Shown here in pieces: positions 1 to 11,085 of a stretch of DNA of 64,000 nucleotides (within the stretch, counting starts at the first letter, position 1; each line of letters starts with the position of its first letter). The notes under the pieces were generated by a model. That model did not search any database. It was not told where the DNA came from and saw only the letters and a list, made by a program, of their open reading frames with translations. The stretch covers positions 31,593,134-31,657,133 of the forward strand of contig NC_019862.2 of NCBI RefSeq assembly GCF_002234675.1, in the 5' to 3' direction. The DNA comes from Oryzias latipes. Taxonomy: Eukaryota; Chordata; Actinopteri; Beloniformes; Adrianichthyidae. Both the position numbers and the translations under genes were made by a program.

Positions 1-672
1 GTAATTTGCAGTCGCCACCAGTATTTTGAAGCTTCTGTAATTCACACCTCAGCTTGAAACTTGAGTTCTGAGCATCTTTTCTCTGCGCCTTCAGTTCGGA
101 CAGTTCTTCCTCCAGTTCTTTGTGCTGAAGAGCATCCTGCTTCACCTGAAGGTCCCGTTGCAGAGCGCAGACTTCCTGTTGTGTTTGTTGGATGGCCTCT
201 TTTTCTTTCTGGATTTTTAGCTCCAAAGCGTCCCTCTCAACACTCATGCTGTGCATCTGGACACCGTTCTCCATCTTCAATTTTTGAATCTCCTGCTGGA
301 GCCTGAGTTTGTCGTTCTTGAGAAGACTTTTTTCTTTCCATAACGCCAACAATTCTGCTTCAGCATTTTCTTTGCTTTTAACAGCAGTTTGGGTTTGATG
401 GAGTTTCTTGGAAAGAGCCACATTTCTTTCTTTCATTTGGCTAACCTTAAGCTTATAAGCTTTCGTAGTCTCATCTCCTCATGATCTTCCTCCAGCTCCT
501 GAATTTGTCTCCTCTTCTCTTCAAGAGTCTTTTGCTCTGCCTCCAGTTCCTGTATCATCAAGTTGTACTTTTTATTTTCTTTCTTCAGCTTGTTGATCTT
601 AGATGTTAGCTTGGAACCAGCATTTTGCAGAGAGGTCTCTTTGTTCCGTAAGGCTTGCAAATGTTTGGTCAA

Positions 673-899
673 GGGGCGGAGTCACTTGTCAAAGTTTGGC
701 AGGTGACTCCGCCTCAGTCACAATCAGCTGTTTTTTTTACGACGTCACACCACCACCTGATGACGACCCTGATGAAGGCGGAAAACATTCCACCGAAACA
801 TGTCGGTACGTTTTACATCACAAAACAAACCAGTGTCTGATAAAAAATAAATTAAATAGGCAGTATAATTTTATAGACACAATGAACCTCTTTGAATCA
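673..899 (+). repeat. PLE 5' pseudo-LTR
   Basis: First of two direct repeats. It opens with an 11-bp inverted pair (GGCGGAGTCAC at about 676 and GTGACTCCGCC at about 704) that can form a hairpin. It then carries the hammerhead-like fold at 764-810 and ends just after the ATG-containing segment where the long reading frame begins. It differs from the 3' copy by scattered substitutions, so the insertion is not very recent. Confidence 0.88.
764..810 (+). ncRNA. Hammerhead-ribozyme-like motif in the PLE terminal repeat
   Basis: The order of parts fits a type I hammerhead. Stem I is CGACC (764-768) with GGTACG (805-810). The core CTGATGA is at 769-775. Stem II is GGCGGAA (777-783) with TTCCACC (788-794). 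The core GAAA is at 795-798. A very short stem III, ACATGT, is followed by C804 as the predicted cleavage base. Penelope-like elements are known to carry minimal hammerheads with a tiny stem III. Deviations here are an unpaired A at 776 and one C-A mismatch in stem II. Activity is not shown. Confidence 0.7.
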
Positions 900-3084
900 T
901 TACGAAAAAGTATCGGACAATTATGCATGCGAGAACTCCGACGGCTGGAAAAACTGGAACGTAAACGGGCGCGTCAGAAGAATCATTTGCGGTTTAACCT
1001 CTGCTGCCGGGATGAAGGGATTATTCCAACCAGTCTCAAAATAAAGAACCCGATTAGAACCGACAACGCAGAGTGGATGATCAAAAGAGTGCGGAGGGCT
1101 TTGGCCAAAGAAAGAATCCGGTGCACAACAAACAAGATCAACATTTTGGAAACACAGCTGGAACGGGAACTACAGGACTTCACACAAAGACACTCGCTTA
1201 AAGAAACTGAGAAAAACCTGAGAGGACATCTACGCAACGTGCACAACAGTGAGTATGAAAAAACAAAAACACGCCACATAGCAAAAACTTGAAAAACTAA
1301 TAGCCAAAGCAGCAAAAAAGCAAGAACACAAAAACACCATAGATGACAAATGGATCTGCAATCTATCAAAACACACTCTATCCGAAGCTGAACGCAGTGT
1401 ATTATCATACGGTTTAAACTTCGCCATAACCCCAAAGCAGATCCCACATGAGGAATCCATCAATTCAGCCACTGAATTAGCAGGTGAAAGAATACATGAC
1501 CCAGGAGAAAAAGCAGCATTGCGCAATGAAATAGCAGGCATCCTCAAAACCGCAAAACTACCACCAAGCAACATAACCAAAAAAGAAATGGCAGCCATCC
1601 ACAATCTGAAAAACAATAGAGAAATCACAATATTACCAGTGGACAAAGGCAGAACCACAGTCATCCTGGACACAGAACAATATGAAAAACAAATGGATGA
1701 GATACTTCATGACCGGAACACCTATGAGGCCCTGAAAAAAGACCCCACAGAAGCAAAGAAGAAAAAACTCAAGACTATACTGAAACAGCTACAGGACGAA
1801 AAGAAAATAGACAAACAAACCTACAACCACCTCATACCAACAGCCAACATCATCCCCCGGATCTATGGCACTCCAAAAATACACAAACCTGGAGCACCAC
1901 TGAGGCCCATAATAGACAGCATGGGATCAGTAACATACAACCTCTCCAAATTCATCGCCGATATTTTGAAACCCCTCCTAGGAAACACAGACTACCATTG
2001 TGAAAATGCAAAACAGTTGGCAGAGGAACCTAAAGAGACAAAAATGGAAGCAAACGAAATATTCATTTCAGATGACGTAGTATCATTATTCACCAGGACT
2101 CCAGTAGAAGCCACACTGCAAATAGTCCAAGAACAGTTAACAGCAGACAAATCTCACAGTAAACGCACAAATCTCACAGTAAACGACATTACACAACTTC
2201 TCCATTTAATCACTACATCCACGCATTTCCAATTCCGTAACACAATTTACAGACAAAAGGAAGGCTTTCCCATGGGCGACCCACTATCAGCCACAATGTG
2301 CAACTTTTTCATGGAAGACCTGGAAAAGAAAGCAATAACATCCGCACCAGAGCACTGCCGTCCAACCTTGTGGAAACGCTACGTCGATGACATTCTGGAA
2401 AAGATCAAAACAGGACACACGCAAGAGATCACAGACCACCTGAACACCATGGACGATACGGGACAAATCAAGTTCACACATGAAGAGGAGAAAGACAACT
2501 CCATCAACTTCCTGGATATAAACATCACGCACACCGAAAACAGGGACATAAAAATAAAAATACACAGGAAACCAACTCACACAGATCAATATTTATTATG
2601 GACCTCAGAACATCCTACCACTCACAAAATATCTGTCGTAAGAACCTTATTTGATCCCGCAGAACTGGTAACGGAGAGGGAAGACAAAACGGAGGAGAAA
2701 AAACACATACAAAATGCACTTACCAGATGTCAATATCCTCAATGGGCCATAAAAAAGGGACAAACACAGGTGGAGCAGAAAAAATACAAGGAAGCAGGGA
2801 AGAAAAATCTAACGAAGAAATCAGAAAACAAAGGCATGGTTACATTGCCGTACATCAGAGGAATAACAGAACGCATCCAAAGGGCTATGAAAAAACATCA
2901 CATCAGCACCCCAGTCAAACCGTATAAAAAACTCGGGCAAATACTTGTTCACCCGAAAGACAAGATCGAACAAAATAAGAAATGCAACGTCATTTATGAA
3001 ATCCCATGTCACACCAGCAATAAAACGTACATCGGAGAAACAGGACGCACCTTCATCACAAGAAAAATGGAACATCAAAAATAA
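882..3084 (+). pseudogene. PLE reverse transcriptase / GIY-YIG endonuclease ORF, frameshifted
   Basis: Reading starts at ATG 882 with a basic N-terminal region, shifts frame near 1288, and continues as a long frame to 3084. The 3' part has the PLE reverse-transcriptase layout: VDKGRTTVILD, then PRIYGTPKIHK, then FPMGDPLS (about 2268-2290), then the catalytic YVDD at about 2380. Near the end, NVIYEIPC and TYIGETGR mark the GIY-YIG nuclease. A stop at 3082-3084 cuts that nuclease short, and homologous coding sequence continues in the same frame to about 3279. Inactive as it stands. Confidence 0.88.
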
Positions 3085-3365
3085 TGTGAAAAGGAAACAA
3101 ATAAAATACTAACAAGCGCCAGACGACATCAGGCAGTACAAGAAAATATGAAATCAGCCATAACGGACCACTGCAAGCAGGAAAACCACATCATGGACTG
3201 GGAAAAGGCCAAAGTCCTCCGCACTGAAGACAACAGACACCGCAGATGGATCAGGGAGGCGGTGGAGATAAGAAAGTGAGCCCACACTTCCATGAACAGG
3301 GATGAGGGGGCCTTCCTGCTCTCCCACACCTGGAGCAATATCCTCCAGCAAAAAACGGACATCAA

Positions 3366-3592
3366 GGGGCGGAGTCACTTGTCAAAGTTTGACAGGTGAC
3401 TCCGCCTCCGTCACAATCAGCTGTTTTTTAAAGACATCACACACCACCACCTGATGACGACCCTGGTGAAGGTGGAAGACATTCCACCGAAACATGTCGG
3501 TACGTTTTACATCACAAAACAAACCAGTGTCTGATAAAAAATAAATTAAATACGCAGTGTAATTTTATAGACACAATGAACCTCTTTGAATC
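3366..3592 (+). repeat. PLE 3' pseudo-LTR
   Basis: Second direct repeat of the element. The hammerhead core has decayed: CTGATGA reads CTGGTGA at 3463-3469. In contrast, stem II is a perfect 7-bp pairing (3471-3477 with 3482-3488), and GAAA and GTC are kept at 3489-3498. Confidence 0.88.
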
Positions 3593-4178
3593 AAATGTTT
3601 GGTCAAGTTTTCCTTTTCCTGGACAGAAACCTGCATTTCTCTGAGCATTTGTTCAAGAGTTTCTGTTTCCTCTTCTAACTGTTGGACTAAAACTTCTTTT
3701 TCTTTGATCTTTTTGAAACCGTTGTGTTGTGAAGGGTCAGCGCACCTCAAGTCTTTCTCAATTTGGAGTTTATTGTTTCTCAAAAGCGCTTCCTTGCAGC
3801 CCCTTCAGTTTGTTTTCCAGTGTCCGACAGTTGTTCTATGACGCTTGTCGTTTGTCTTTGATACATTTCATTCATGCGGTTGAGCGTTTCTATCTTGTCC
3901 TGGTAACGTTTACATTTGTTTTCCAAATCGATCTGAATCCGAAGCTGCCTACTTAGTTTGTCAAGTTCTTTTTTCAAACTTTTGTTCAGTTTAGAGGCCG
4001 CTTTCTTCCGTTTGTCGACGTCTTTGTGCATTTCCTCCACCTTTTTGCTGTTACCCAAAGTGCCACGAAGAGTTTCGATCCTGTGACGTAAACTGTCATT
4101 TTCTTGGTGCAAACAATCTAGTTGGCCCTCCTGAAGAAAGTCCATGTTCACCGCAGTTCTTCTAAAGAAACTCATCAT

Positions 4179-4530
4179 GGAAGTTCTTAAAAGCTGTTCT
4201 AAAATAAAGGCTTTAAAAACCTTGAACAGCAAATGCTCCTCTGATTGCGGATCTAATACTTGAACTGCAGTCTGTCCAATTAAAGTTTAGAAAGTCGGGG
4301 TGATATATATTAAAAAATATGGAGTCAAATGACATTTTGCTTGATGAGTTTGATGTCATCAGTGATGTCATATTTCGTCATAACAAAACAAGGCTGTGAT
4401 GACACGTTATGACACATTGTGACACGTTGTCATAACAAGTCATCACAGCCCTGTATTTTAGGACCTGGATTAGTTATGATGTCATCACTTTAAAAAAAGC
4501 CTATAAAAAGCTGTGATGTCAGAGCGTTGG
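4179..4530 (-). promoter_or_regulatory. Duplicated upstream region of the coiled-coil gene copy
   Basis: About 350 bp upstream of the broken copy matches 44296-44632 upstream of the intact gene, including a TATA-like TATATAT block and several copies of GATGTCAT (near 4351, 4363 and 4477), which resembles a cAMP-response or bZIP half site. Promoter function is inferred only from position and from its retention in both copies. Confidence 0.4.
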
Positions 4531-4571
4531 CTGAACCTCACAACAGATGCAGGAAGGAGAACAGCCCTTAC

Positions 4572-4623
4572 CTTTGCTGCTCTTCTTACCTCTGGCAGCA
4601 GGCCGTCCACGCTGCTGCTGGTC
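4572..4623 (-). CDS. Candidate orphan mini-exon with strong splice signals
   Basis: On the minus strand a pyrimidine-rich tract ending in CTAAAG (4629-4624) precedes an open segment reading roughly DQQQRGRPAARGKKSSK. It ends at one of two good donors: GAG/GTAAGA (exon end 4590) or AAAG/GTAAGG (exon end 4572). It lies just outside the duplicated block that starts near 4530. The basic, glutamine-rich peptide is not recognised, and no other exon of the same gene is visible, so this may be part of a host gene extending beyond the TE cluster or a captured fragment. Confidence 0.35.
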
Positions 4624-4776
4624 CTTTAGAAAGAGGAGAAAAGAAAGACATTACTTTCAAGGAAAACACATGCATGTTCTTTTCCCTTTTTCTATAATAA
4701 ATGATAAAGCAACCCTAAACACCTCAAATCAAATTCATAAATGCACTGTTGAAGAATTTAAGGCTTAGAAAGCATT

Positions 4777-5240
4777 TCTACAGACTGCGACCAAATGGTC
4801 GCATTTTGCGACCAAAATTTGAGAGTGTGCGACTAAACTTTACATCCAGTCGCACATGTGCTACCAGTCAATATGCCTCCCCCACCCTTCATTTTTTTAA
4901 TACATTAAACATAGAAAGGGCACGTCAATGATCAATGAAATAATCAATGAGACGCGAGCCCACACGCACGCAGGCAAACACTCGCGCACATATTCATGAA
5001 ACGCGAGCACACACTCGCGTGATGCCTCTGTCATGGGTCTAATGCGTGTGAGAAGAATAGGGAATGCCACTGAGTGGGGGAGGGGCTTAGAGATATTCAC
5101 GCGCGCGTAAACATCTGTGGGAAGGAAACGGAGACAAATATCATCACAACCTGATATGTGCGCACGTCTGAGCTATAGGTAAGCGAACTATTGATTCGTT
5201 CTTCCGACCTGCTGCGAGTGTACCAGTGCCACAGTCTACA
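4777..5240 (-). mobile_element. Fragment of the same DNA transposon as 53925-55355
   Basis: The segment is the reverse complement of about 54845-55350: a block repeating GCGACCAAA and its complement, a block of ACTCGCG/ACGCGAG repeats, and then ATCATCACAACCTGATATG. Here the terminal CAGGGCT is lost. At its right edge it runs into a hAT-like terminus (CAGGGGTCTCAAACTCG), a junction also present in the other copy. Confidence 0.7.
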
Positions 5241-5242
5241 GC

Positions 5243-5790
5243 AGGGGTCTCAAACTCGCGGCCCCCAAGATGATATTTTGCGGCCCCTGCCTCAATATGA
5301 AAGTTCAATTTTAATTCGGCCTGCCAGTTTGTATGAAAGACACTTTTTTATTGACGTGCGCGGAGCTGACCAACCAACCACAGTGGGGTATATATCTCTT
5401 GGGGGGCGTGACAATGACGGGGCTTGAAAGCAGGAAACCCGACAGCCTCCTCCCTCCCCGGACCACAATAACGAGTTCCTTACTTTCCTTTAGAACGTAT
5501 TTATTCGCTCGTAATTTTCTAAATACATGCAGTCTGTGCTGAACTTTTCTCTGGGTCGCACAGACCCGGAGGGTTTTGGTTAAGCGCGCGGCGGCGTGTC
5601 ACCCCGACCACAAACGGTTTATGCACGGCTGTTAGGGCAGCTCACCGCTCCCGCGGGAGTCGGGGCAGCTGAGGAGAATAAATGTCCCACACGTACATGT
5701 GTGACAGCTAACGGGGCTTGAACTTTAAATATGTGGGAGTGACAAGATTTAGTCTTAGACACACTGAAAACACGTTGGGGAAAATGCAAC
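5243..5790 (+). mobile_element. hAT-like transposon 5' fragment
   Basis: Starts with CAGGGGTCTCAAACTCG followed by CGGCCCC repeats and GGCCTGCCAGTTTGTATGA, the typical layout of a fish hAT terminus. No transposase frame survives and no second end can be paired with it here. The remainder, to the L2 fragment at 5798, is GC-rich non-coding DNA. Confidence 0.5.
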
Positions 5791-5797
5791 GATAGAC

Positions 5798-6229
5798 GTG
5801 TTTAAGATGAGAACCTCAGTGAGAACTGTGAGGAAACGGTATGTAACTCCTGAAGTGGCTGCAAGTTTTATTAATATTTTTAAGCAAACTCCTCAGATTT
5901 TACCTGCACCCAGTGATTTTATTTTTGATCATTTTAATAACAGACTTCAGTCTTCCAAAGATGCAGTGGCTCCATTCAAAACAAAAACATTAAGAACCAC
6001 TCCTAAAATGCCATGGAAGACTGATGACATTAAGGGTCTGAAGCAGAACTGCAGGAGAGCAGAGAGGAGATACAGGAAGACAAATTTAATAATTCATAAA
6101 GACATTTTAAAAGAACTCAAAATCTACAATAACTATAACGGGCCAGAACCTCCTATTTTTCAAAAATCATTTCAGAAAATAAAAACAACCCCAAATTTCT
6201 TTTTAAAACAATTAACAAACAGACTTTAA
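5798..6229 (+). pseudogene. L2-a ORF2, region between endonuclease and RT
   Basis: A 143-codon fragment with APFKTKTLR, PWKTDDI and a basic RRAERRYRK stretch matches the linker of L2 ORF2 just before the reverse transcriptase. Homology stops at about 6300, where unrelated AT-rich DNA begins. Confidence 0.7.
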
Positions 6230-6299
6230 CGAGTCCTCCATGTCATCATCATGGGTCAAATCAATGCTATAAGATCAAACATTTCATCCATGTGTAACA

Positions 6300-7450
6300 C
6301 TTTTGATTAAGGATACATTAGACTGGGCAGATTCGTCTCAGCGAGGAAATGTGGAGATGCAAAATCACACAGGACTCCTTCAGCTGATTTGAAGTTTATG
6401 TATTTACAGTGAACAAACAACAAAATAATTGACAGACAATATGTACAATGCAAAATAACCATATATATACATATATATATATATATATTTTTTTTTAGTC
6501 CAGTGTCCAACAAGTTCACCCTTTTTGGGTGATTCAGAAAGACTCTTTGGAGTCAGCTGAATTAGCTCCAATGATTGGTGCTTGAGCAATGCCGATAAAG
6601 TTATTGATGAGGGTTCATGTGATTGTATCCTACCGCGTTAGTAGGGACAGTTGGCTTTTGGTCCAGGTGGGCTCTGTTAGCTCGCCATCAGCAGATGGGA
6701 AGAGGATTCCTCCCGATGGAAAAAAACCTGGCCTGTATAAACAGGACCAAATACTTATTTAAAACATGGAATTATGCTTTAAAAATAAGTTCATGACAAA
6801 AGCTTTCCAAATATGCGTATTTCCTGTGATTTTCTGATCTGATTTCTGATCAGAAACAATGTAATCACCACAACATAATTCATAATCATCAATTCATAAT
6901 AATTAACATGCGCATGATTATTAGTTCTGTTCGTTTAGAGTACTCACAATTGATTTTAAAATAAACAGTTCTTACATTTTTCAAAACAATTTGTTTTGTT
7001 TACATGATCTCAAACCGGGATCAGCTGTGAGATCAGCTGGCGCCCGCTGACTCGCACACATACAAAAGAAAACTGTGTCACTCACCAGTTGCAGCGTGAG
7101 AAAAACGAAAGTTGGAAGTCGAATTAGAAGGCTGTCTGACGCAAGGCGTTGTGTAGCAAGGGTATTGCTGATAACTCCCGAATGTATGCCTCCTGTAAAC
7201 CATCCCCGCCACTTATTTATAACTCAATGAAACACGGAAGTTGAGTGTGTTGTCACGTTCGGAAGTCTCGCGAGAGTTCCCAAAATTGCGTGTTTCGTTA
7301 AAGGGACAGTGCCAGGAAAACATGTGGGTTACACATGCCATACACTAATCTTAACAGACAACCAGCGTTGTTTTTACCAGAAGACACTGGGGAGATTTGT
7401 CTTGGTTGATGCGGAGATGCTTGGTCGAGTTGTATCCCAAGCACACTGCT
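6300..7450. mobile_element. Unclassified insertion inside L2-a
   Basis: About 1.15 kb interrupts the L2 frame between the linker and the RT. It includes a TA microsatellite (6461-6487) followed by a T run and a GC-richer right part with CTCGCGAGAG near 7268. I see no long open frame, no clear terminal repeats and no certain target duplication, so the family is unknown. Confidence 0.4.
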
Positions 7451-7454
7451 ACAA

Positions 7455-8467
7455 CCTGCCTTTTAGATCCCATTCCCACTTCACTTTTTGAAAACATTTT
7501 ATAGATTCTTTGAGTCAGAGCTTTTAAACATAGTTAACTGCTCTCTTCAGACTGGAGTCTTCCCCTCTGCCTGTAAGACGGCGGTGGTGAGGCCCCTTCT
7601 GAAGAAGAGCCAATTAGATCCAATAAATCTAGATAACTTTAGACCCATATCCAATTTACCATTTTTAAGTAAAATTATACAAAAAAGTGTCGCTACTCAA
7701 CTGCATGAGCTTTTAAATGCCCCAAAAATTGTAGAAAAATATCAGTCTGGTTTTAAGACAAACCATAGTACAGAGTAAGATCGTTAATGATCTTATATTA
7801 AACCATGACTCACAGAAATGTTCTGTTCTGGTGCTACTGGATCTTAGTGCCGCTTTCGATACAGTAGATCACCAGATTTCATTTGACAGACTTAGGAGTC
7901 TAGTGGGCCTCTCTGGAAATGTTCTTAAGTGGTTTTAATCTTACCTTACAGGGAAACACTTTTATGTAAGTATGGATACGTGCTCTTCAGGAATCCATGA
8001 AATAAGTTGTGGGGTTCCCCAAGGGTCGATTTTAGGGCCAATACTGTTTAATTTATATATGTTGCCTCTTGGGGAGGTCATCAGGAGACATGGCGTTGAC
8101 TTTCACAGCTATGCTGATGATACACAACTTTACATCGCCGTGTCTCCTGATGACCTTGAACCTGTTAACAATCTTTTAAACTGTATTTTAGATATAAAGT
8201 CATGGATGGCAGAAAACGTCTTACAGCTCAACCAGGACAAAAATGAAGTTCTAATCATCGGTTCTGAAGAAAAGAGAGAGGTGATTTTACCACATCTTCA
8301 TAATTTTAAACCTTATCAATGTGTGAGAAACCTGGGCGTACTTTTTGACTCTGAGCTCAATTTTATCCCACACATTACAAATGTCATTAAGACAGGATTT
8401 TATCATCTCAAAAACATTGCCAGAGTCCGCCAGTTCCTCTCTCTTGCCAGCACAGAGGTGCTGATGC
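7455..8467 (+). pseudogene. L2-a reverse transcriptase fragments
   Basis: RT motifs in order: [38 protein letters not shown] (about 7836), CGVPQGSILGPILF (about 8007-8050), and the catalytic block SYADDTQLY (about 8109-8136). A stop at about 7775 and another near 7938 break the frame. The hAT at 8468 truncates it. Confidence 0.85.
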
Positions 8468-9532
8468 TAGGGTTGGGTACAGAGCCCTGGTATTGAACGC
8501 GCCCCGGGGCCACATTCTTCAAGACCGCAGTATTGTTAAGATCTGACCTAAACGGTTCTGCTATCGGTACTGGAGAAGTCGCTTTATTTTTTGTGTCCCA
8601 CAAAATAAAAACGTTATCTGGCATATGTAACTCATCAAGTCAGTCAATTTTCCTTTAATTAATTATGTTAATTTCGCTGCCTTCGCTGAACAGGAGAGGT
8701 CTGTCTGCCTATTTGTGTGCACGGGGGGCGGGGCTGTTGGGACAGTACGCGCCGCGCGCGCACACACACACAAGACAAGGCAGCGCACACAGTCCGTGGT
8801 GGTTTCGTAGGGGACACGTGAGCGCCCCCCCCAAAAAATCCTTTTATTCCCCATACTCTAAGAACACCCATTTCCGTGTAGAATTAATGGTTAATTAAAC
8901 GATGTCCGTACGTTGAGCTGTGTGTGAACACGCTGCGCGCGCGCGGGGGGGGGGTGCATGAGGAGCGAACAACGAACAGGTAGAAAGGTGGGCCTTACAC
9001 TCAGCGTTTATGATTCCAGAACCGCAACAAACTAACGGCTGCTCCCTAAAACTTAATAATAATTAATAACTAATGATATTCGTCATGCATAATTAATATA
9101 ATTTATTGGGTTTAAAAATAAATAAATAAATAGAAACTAATCTGCATCAAAGGGAATTTGTTTCTATCATCTCACTTAACTTAACTCTGGGTGTTTGACA
9201 GACAGAAAATTTGTTCAAGGTTGTGGAAAATGGACAAAAGAAGGAAATATGTTCAAAGGAAATATCGGGCTTATAAAGAATGAAAATAATGAAATTAATT
9301 ATTTAATGTCTTACTGTCTGGAACATTCACATGTATAAAATAAAATGTTTTGTTAAAAAAAAACAATGTTGCATAATGAGGAAATAAAACACTTTATGTT
9401 CTCAATTTGTTATTTATTTGTTTATTTTTCGTCCTAAAAAGTATCGATAAGAGTACCGTTAAAATACCGGATCGATAAGCAGTATCGATAAGCGTAGTAG
9501 TACCGTTAAAACCTTAACGATACCCATCCCTA
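8468..9532. mobile_element. hAT-type non-autonomous transposon with 8-bp TSD
   Basis: Termini are TAGGGTTGGGTA (8468) and TACCCATCCCTA (ending 9532), imperfect inverted repeats. The element is flanked by the 8-bp duplication GCTGATGC at 8460-8467 and 9533-9540, inside L2-a, whose reading frame resumes on the far side. Repeated GTATCGATAAG and ACGATACC motifs near the right end may be subterminal binding sites. No transposase frame is present, and 1065 bp suggests an internally deleted copy. Confidence 0.9.
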
Positions 9533-9540
9533 GCTGATGC

Positions 9541-9960
9541 TTTTATTTTCAGTCGTTTAGATTATTGTAATGCCCTGCTCTCTGGTTTACCCAAAAAGTC
9601 AATCTCAAATCTACAGCTATTGCAAAACTCAGCGGCACGAGTTCTGACGAGGACCAGAGGGCGGGAAAACATGAGACCGGTTTTAAAATCGCTGCATTGG
9701 CTCCCTGTGCGTTTCAGGATTGATTTTTAAATTCTTTGAATGGTTTATAAATGTTTTTATTGTCTTGGGCCTTCTTATTTAAATGATATTCTTTTAAAAA
9801 ATGAGCCCTCGCGGACCCGGAGGTCCTCCGGTGCTGGCCTCTTAGTTGTTCCTAAGGTGAGGACCAAAACTTATGGTGAGGCTTCGTTCTGCCATATGGT
9901 CCTCGTCTGTGGAACGGCCTGCCGGAGAACCTCAGGGCCGCAGAGACTGTAGAGGTTTTT
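9541..9960 (+). pseudogene. L2-a C-terminal domain
   Basis: Continues the L2 frame after the h[31 protein letters not shown] and [11 protein letters not shown] are hallmark L2 C-terminal motifs. Frameshifts at about 9730 and later break it. Confidence 0.85.
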
Positions 9961-10586
9961 AAGAAGAGGCTCAAGACCCACCTTTTTAATTTAGCTTTTA
10001 GTAGATTTTAACTGCTAATTTATTCTATTAGTTTTAGTATAGGCTATTTTATGCATTTATTTTTATTGTATGCATCTTATTCTCAATTTTATGTTTTTAT
10101 ATAGATCTTATGTCTTTAATTTTAGTATCTTCTCGTGATTTTAGCCCCAGTGTTTCTTGTGGGGATGTTTTCCTCTAGGGCTTGCCGGTTTGGTCGGTGG
10201 TTGTTGCTGCAGTTCTTGCCCTTGCTGGGGCAGCTGGAGACTAACTTTGCAGCTTGACGGCTGTGAAGTGGACCCCAGTGTTGTCCCAGTCTGGGTGGGC
10301 ACTGTGGAGATGTTCCAATGGCCAGGCTGGCTCCTGGTATGAAAGGATTCCCAAATACCGTTTCCTCACAGCAGAGCCAAGACATACTTGTTTGTTTGTT
10401 TGCTTATATATTTATTTAAAGTTACATAGTCATTATTCCATGGGTCATATGTTTTAACGGAGGGGAGTGGGAAGGGTGAAGGGTGGATTGGGTTTTTACT
10501 GTAATATTGTGTGTTAAAGCGCTTCGAGCTGCACAAAATGCATGAGAAACGCCATTTTATAAATAAAGTTTGATTTGATTTGATAT
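9961..10586 (+). repeat. L2-a 3' UTR and tail
   Basis: Non-coding tail with AATAAAG at about 10561 and an imperfect TTTGAT repeat at 10566-10583. The internal stretch 10140-10370 is GC-richer and does not look like the usual L2 UTR; its origin is unclear. Confidence 0.6.
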
Positions 10587-10962
10587 ACAAATGTCTGAGT
10601 TGCATTTGTTAAAGATCAGAATGACATGTTAATCATACACTGAGTCCACTAAGCCATAATGATAGATGACCAATTCTTCTCTGTCATTTCAGCAGCCAGT
10701 ATGTGAACCGGTTCTCTTCTGGTTTCATCTGTCAAAGCTTTGCTTCCACATTATATTCGTTTATTATTTGTTCCCCACCAGGTTCTTGGGTGAGAATGGA
10801 TTCCACCAACTAAAAACACAGATGTAACACCCATCCCTTGTAACTGATGAATATACACACACATGGTTAAAAGAAATATATATATATATATATATATATA
10901 TATCTTACGTTAACCAAGGAATGGTGGGAAAAAAGTTCCTTACACTGAAAAAAAGGGTTTGT
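10587..10962. other. Non-coding stretch
   Basis: No supported gene. Contains a TA microsatellite at about 10871-10902. Confidence 0.5.
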
Positions 10963-10967
10963 TCAGT

Positions 10968-10984
10968 CCCCCCCCCCCCCCCCC
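10968..10984. repeat. C17 homopolymer
   Basis: Seventeen consecutive C residues followed by T8, at the low-coordinate end of the candidate exon region. Confidence 0.95.
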
Positions 10985-11085
10985 TTTTTTTTCCCCTGTT
11001 CCCTGATGCTCGGCTGCGTTGTGGCCAAAAACCAAAGAGGGTCCTCACACCCTAACGAGCAGGGAAATACAACGTACAGGTACTC

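Larger units (their letters stand above)
673..3591 (+). mobile_element. Penelope-like retroelement (PLE) with GIY-YIG domain
   Basis: The element is bounded by direct repeats of about 227 bp (673-899 and 3366-3592), the pseudo-LTR arrangement typical of PLEs. It is flanked by a 15-bp target duplication, CAAATGTTTGGTCAA, at 658-672 and 3592-3606. This duplication occurs once in the intact paralogous gene, which proves the insertion. Between the repeats lies a reverse-transcriptase/GIY-YIG reading frame with a frameshift and a premature stop, so this copy is probably dead. It inserted into an already duplicated coiled-coil gene. Confidence 0.93.
1..4178 (-). pseudogene. Broken copy of the coiled-coil gene, split by a Penelope-like element
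   Basis: Bases 1-672 and 3592-4178 match the intact minus-strand gene at 40882-44295 almost base for base; the homologous start codon is at 4178 and the copy runs off the left edge. It cannot make the full protein. Relative to the intact copy there is a 4-nt deletion near 468, 5-nt and 8-nt deletions near 3794 and 3818, an in-frame 3-nt deletion near 130, and a 2.9-kb retroelement inserted at 673. The shared sequence extends upstream of the start codon to about 4530, so this is a DNA-level duplication and not a retrocopy. Read-through of short fragments is possible but unlikely to be functional. Confidence 0.85.
5798..10586 (+). mobile_element. L2-clade LINE, copy a (interrupted)
   Basis: Coding fragments appear in order: an upstream segment (5798-6229), the start of RT (about 7455-7775), central RT (7778-8467), and the C-terminal domain (9541-9952). 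The 3' tail (about 10500-10586) has AAAGCGCTTCGAGCTGC and TTTGATTTGAT repeats, as usual for fish L2. The element is split by an unclassified insertion (about 6300-7450) and a hAT (8468-9532), and several stops and frameshifts are present. It is a fossil. Confidence 0.85.

Noticed and set aside
3129..3378. Two minus-strand frames (74-78 codons)
   Set aside because: Shadows of the PLE GIY-YIG C-terminal coding sequence.
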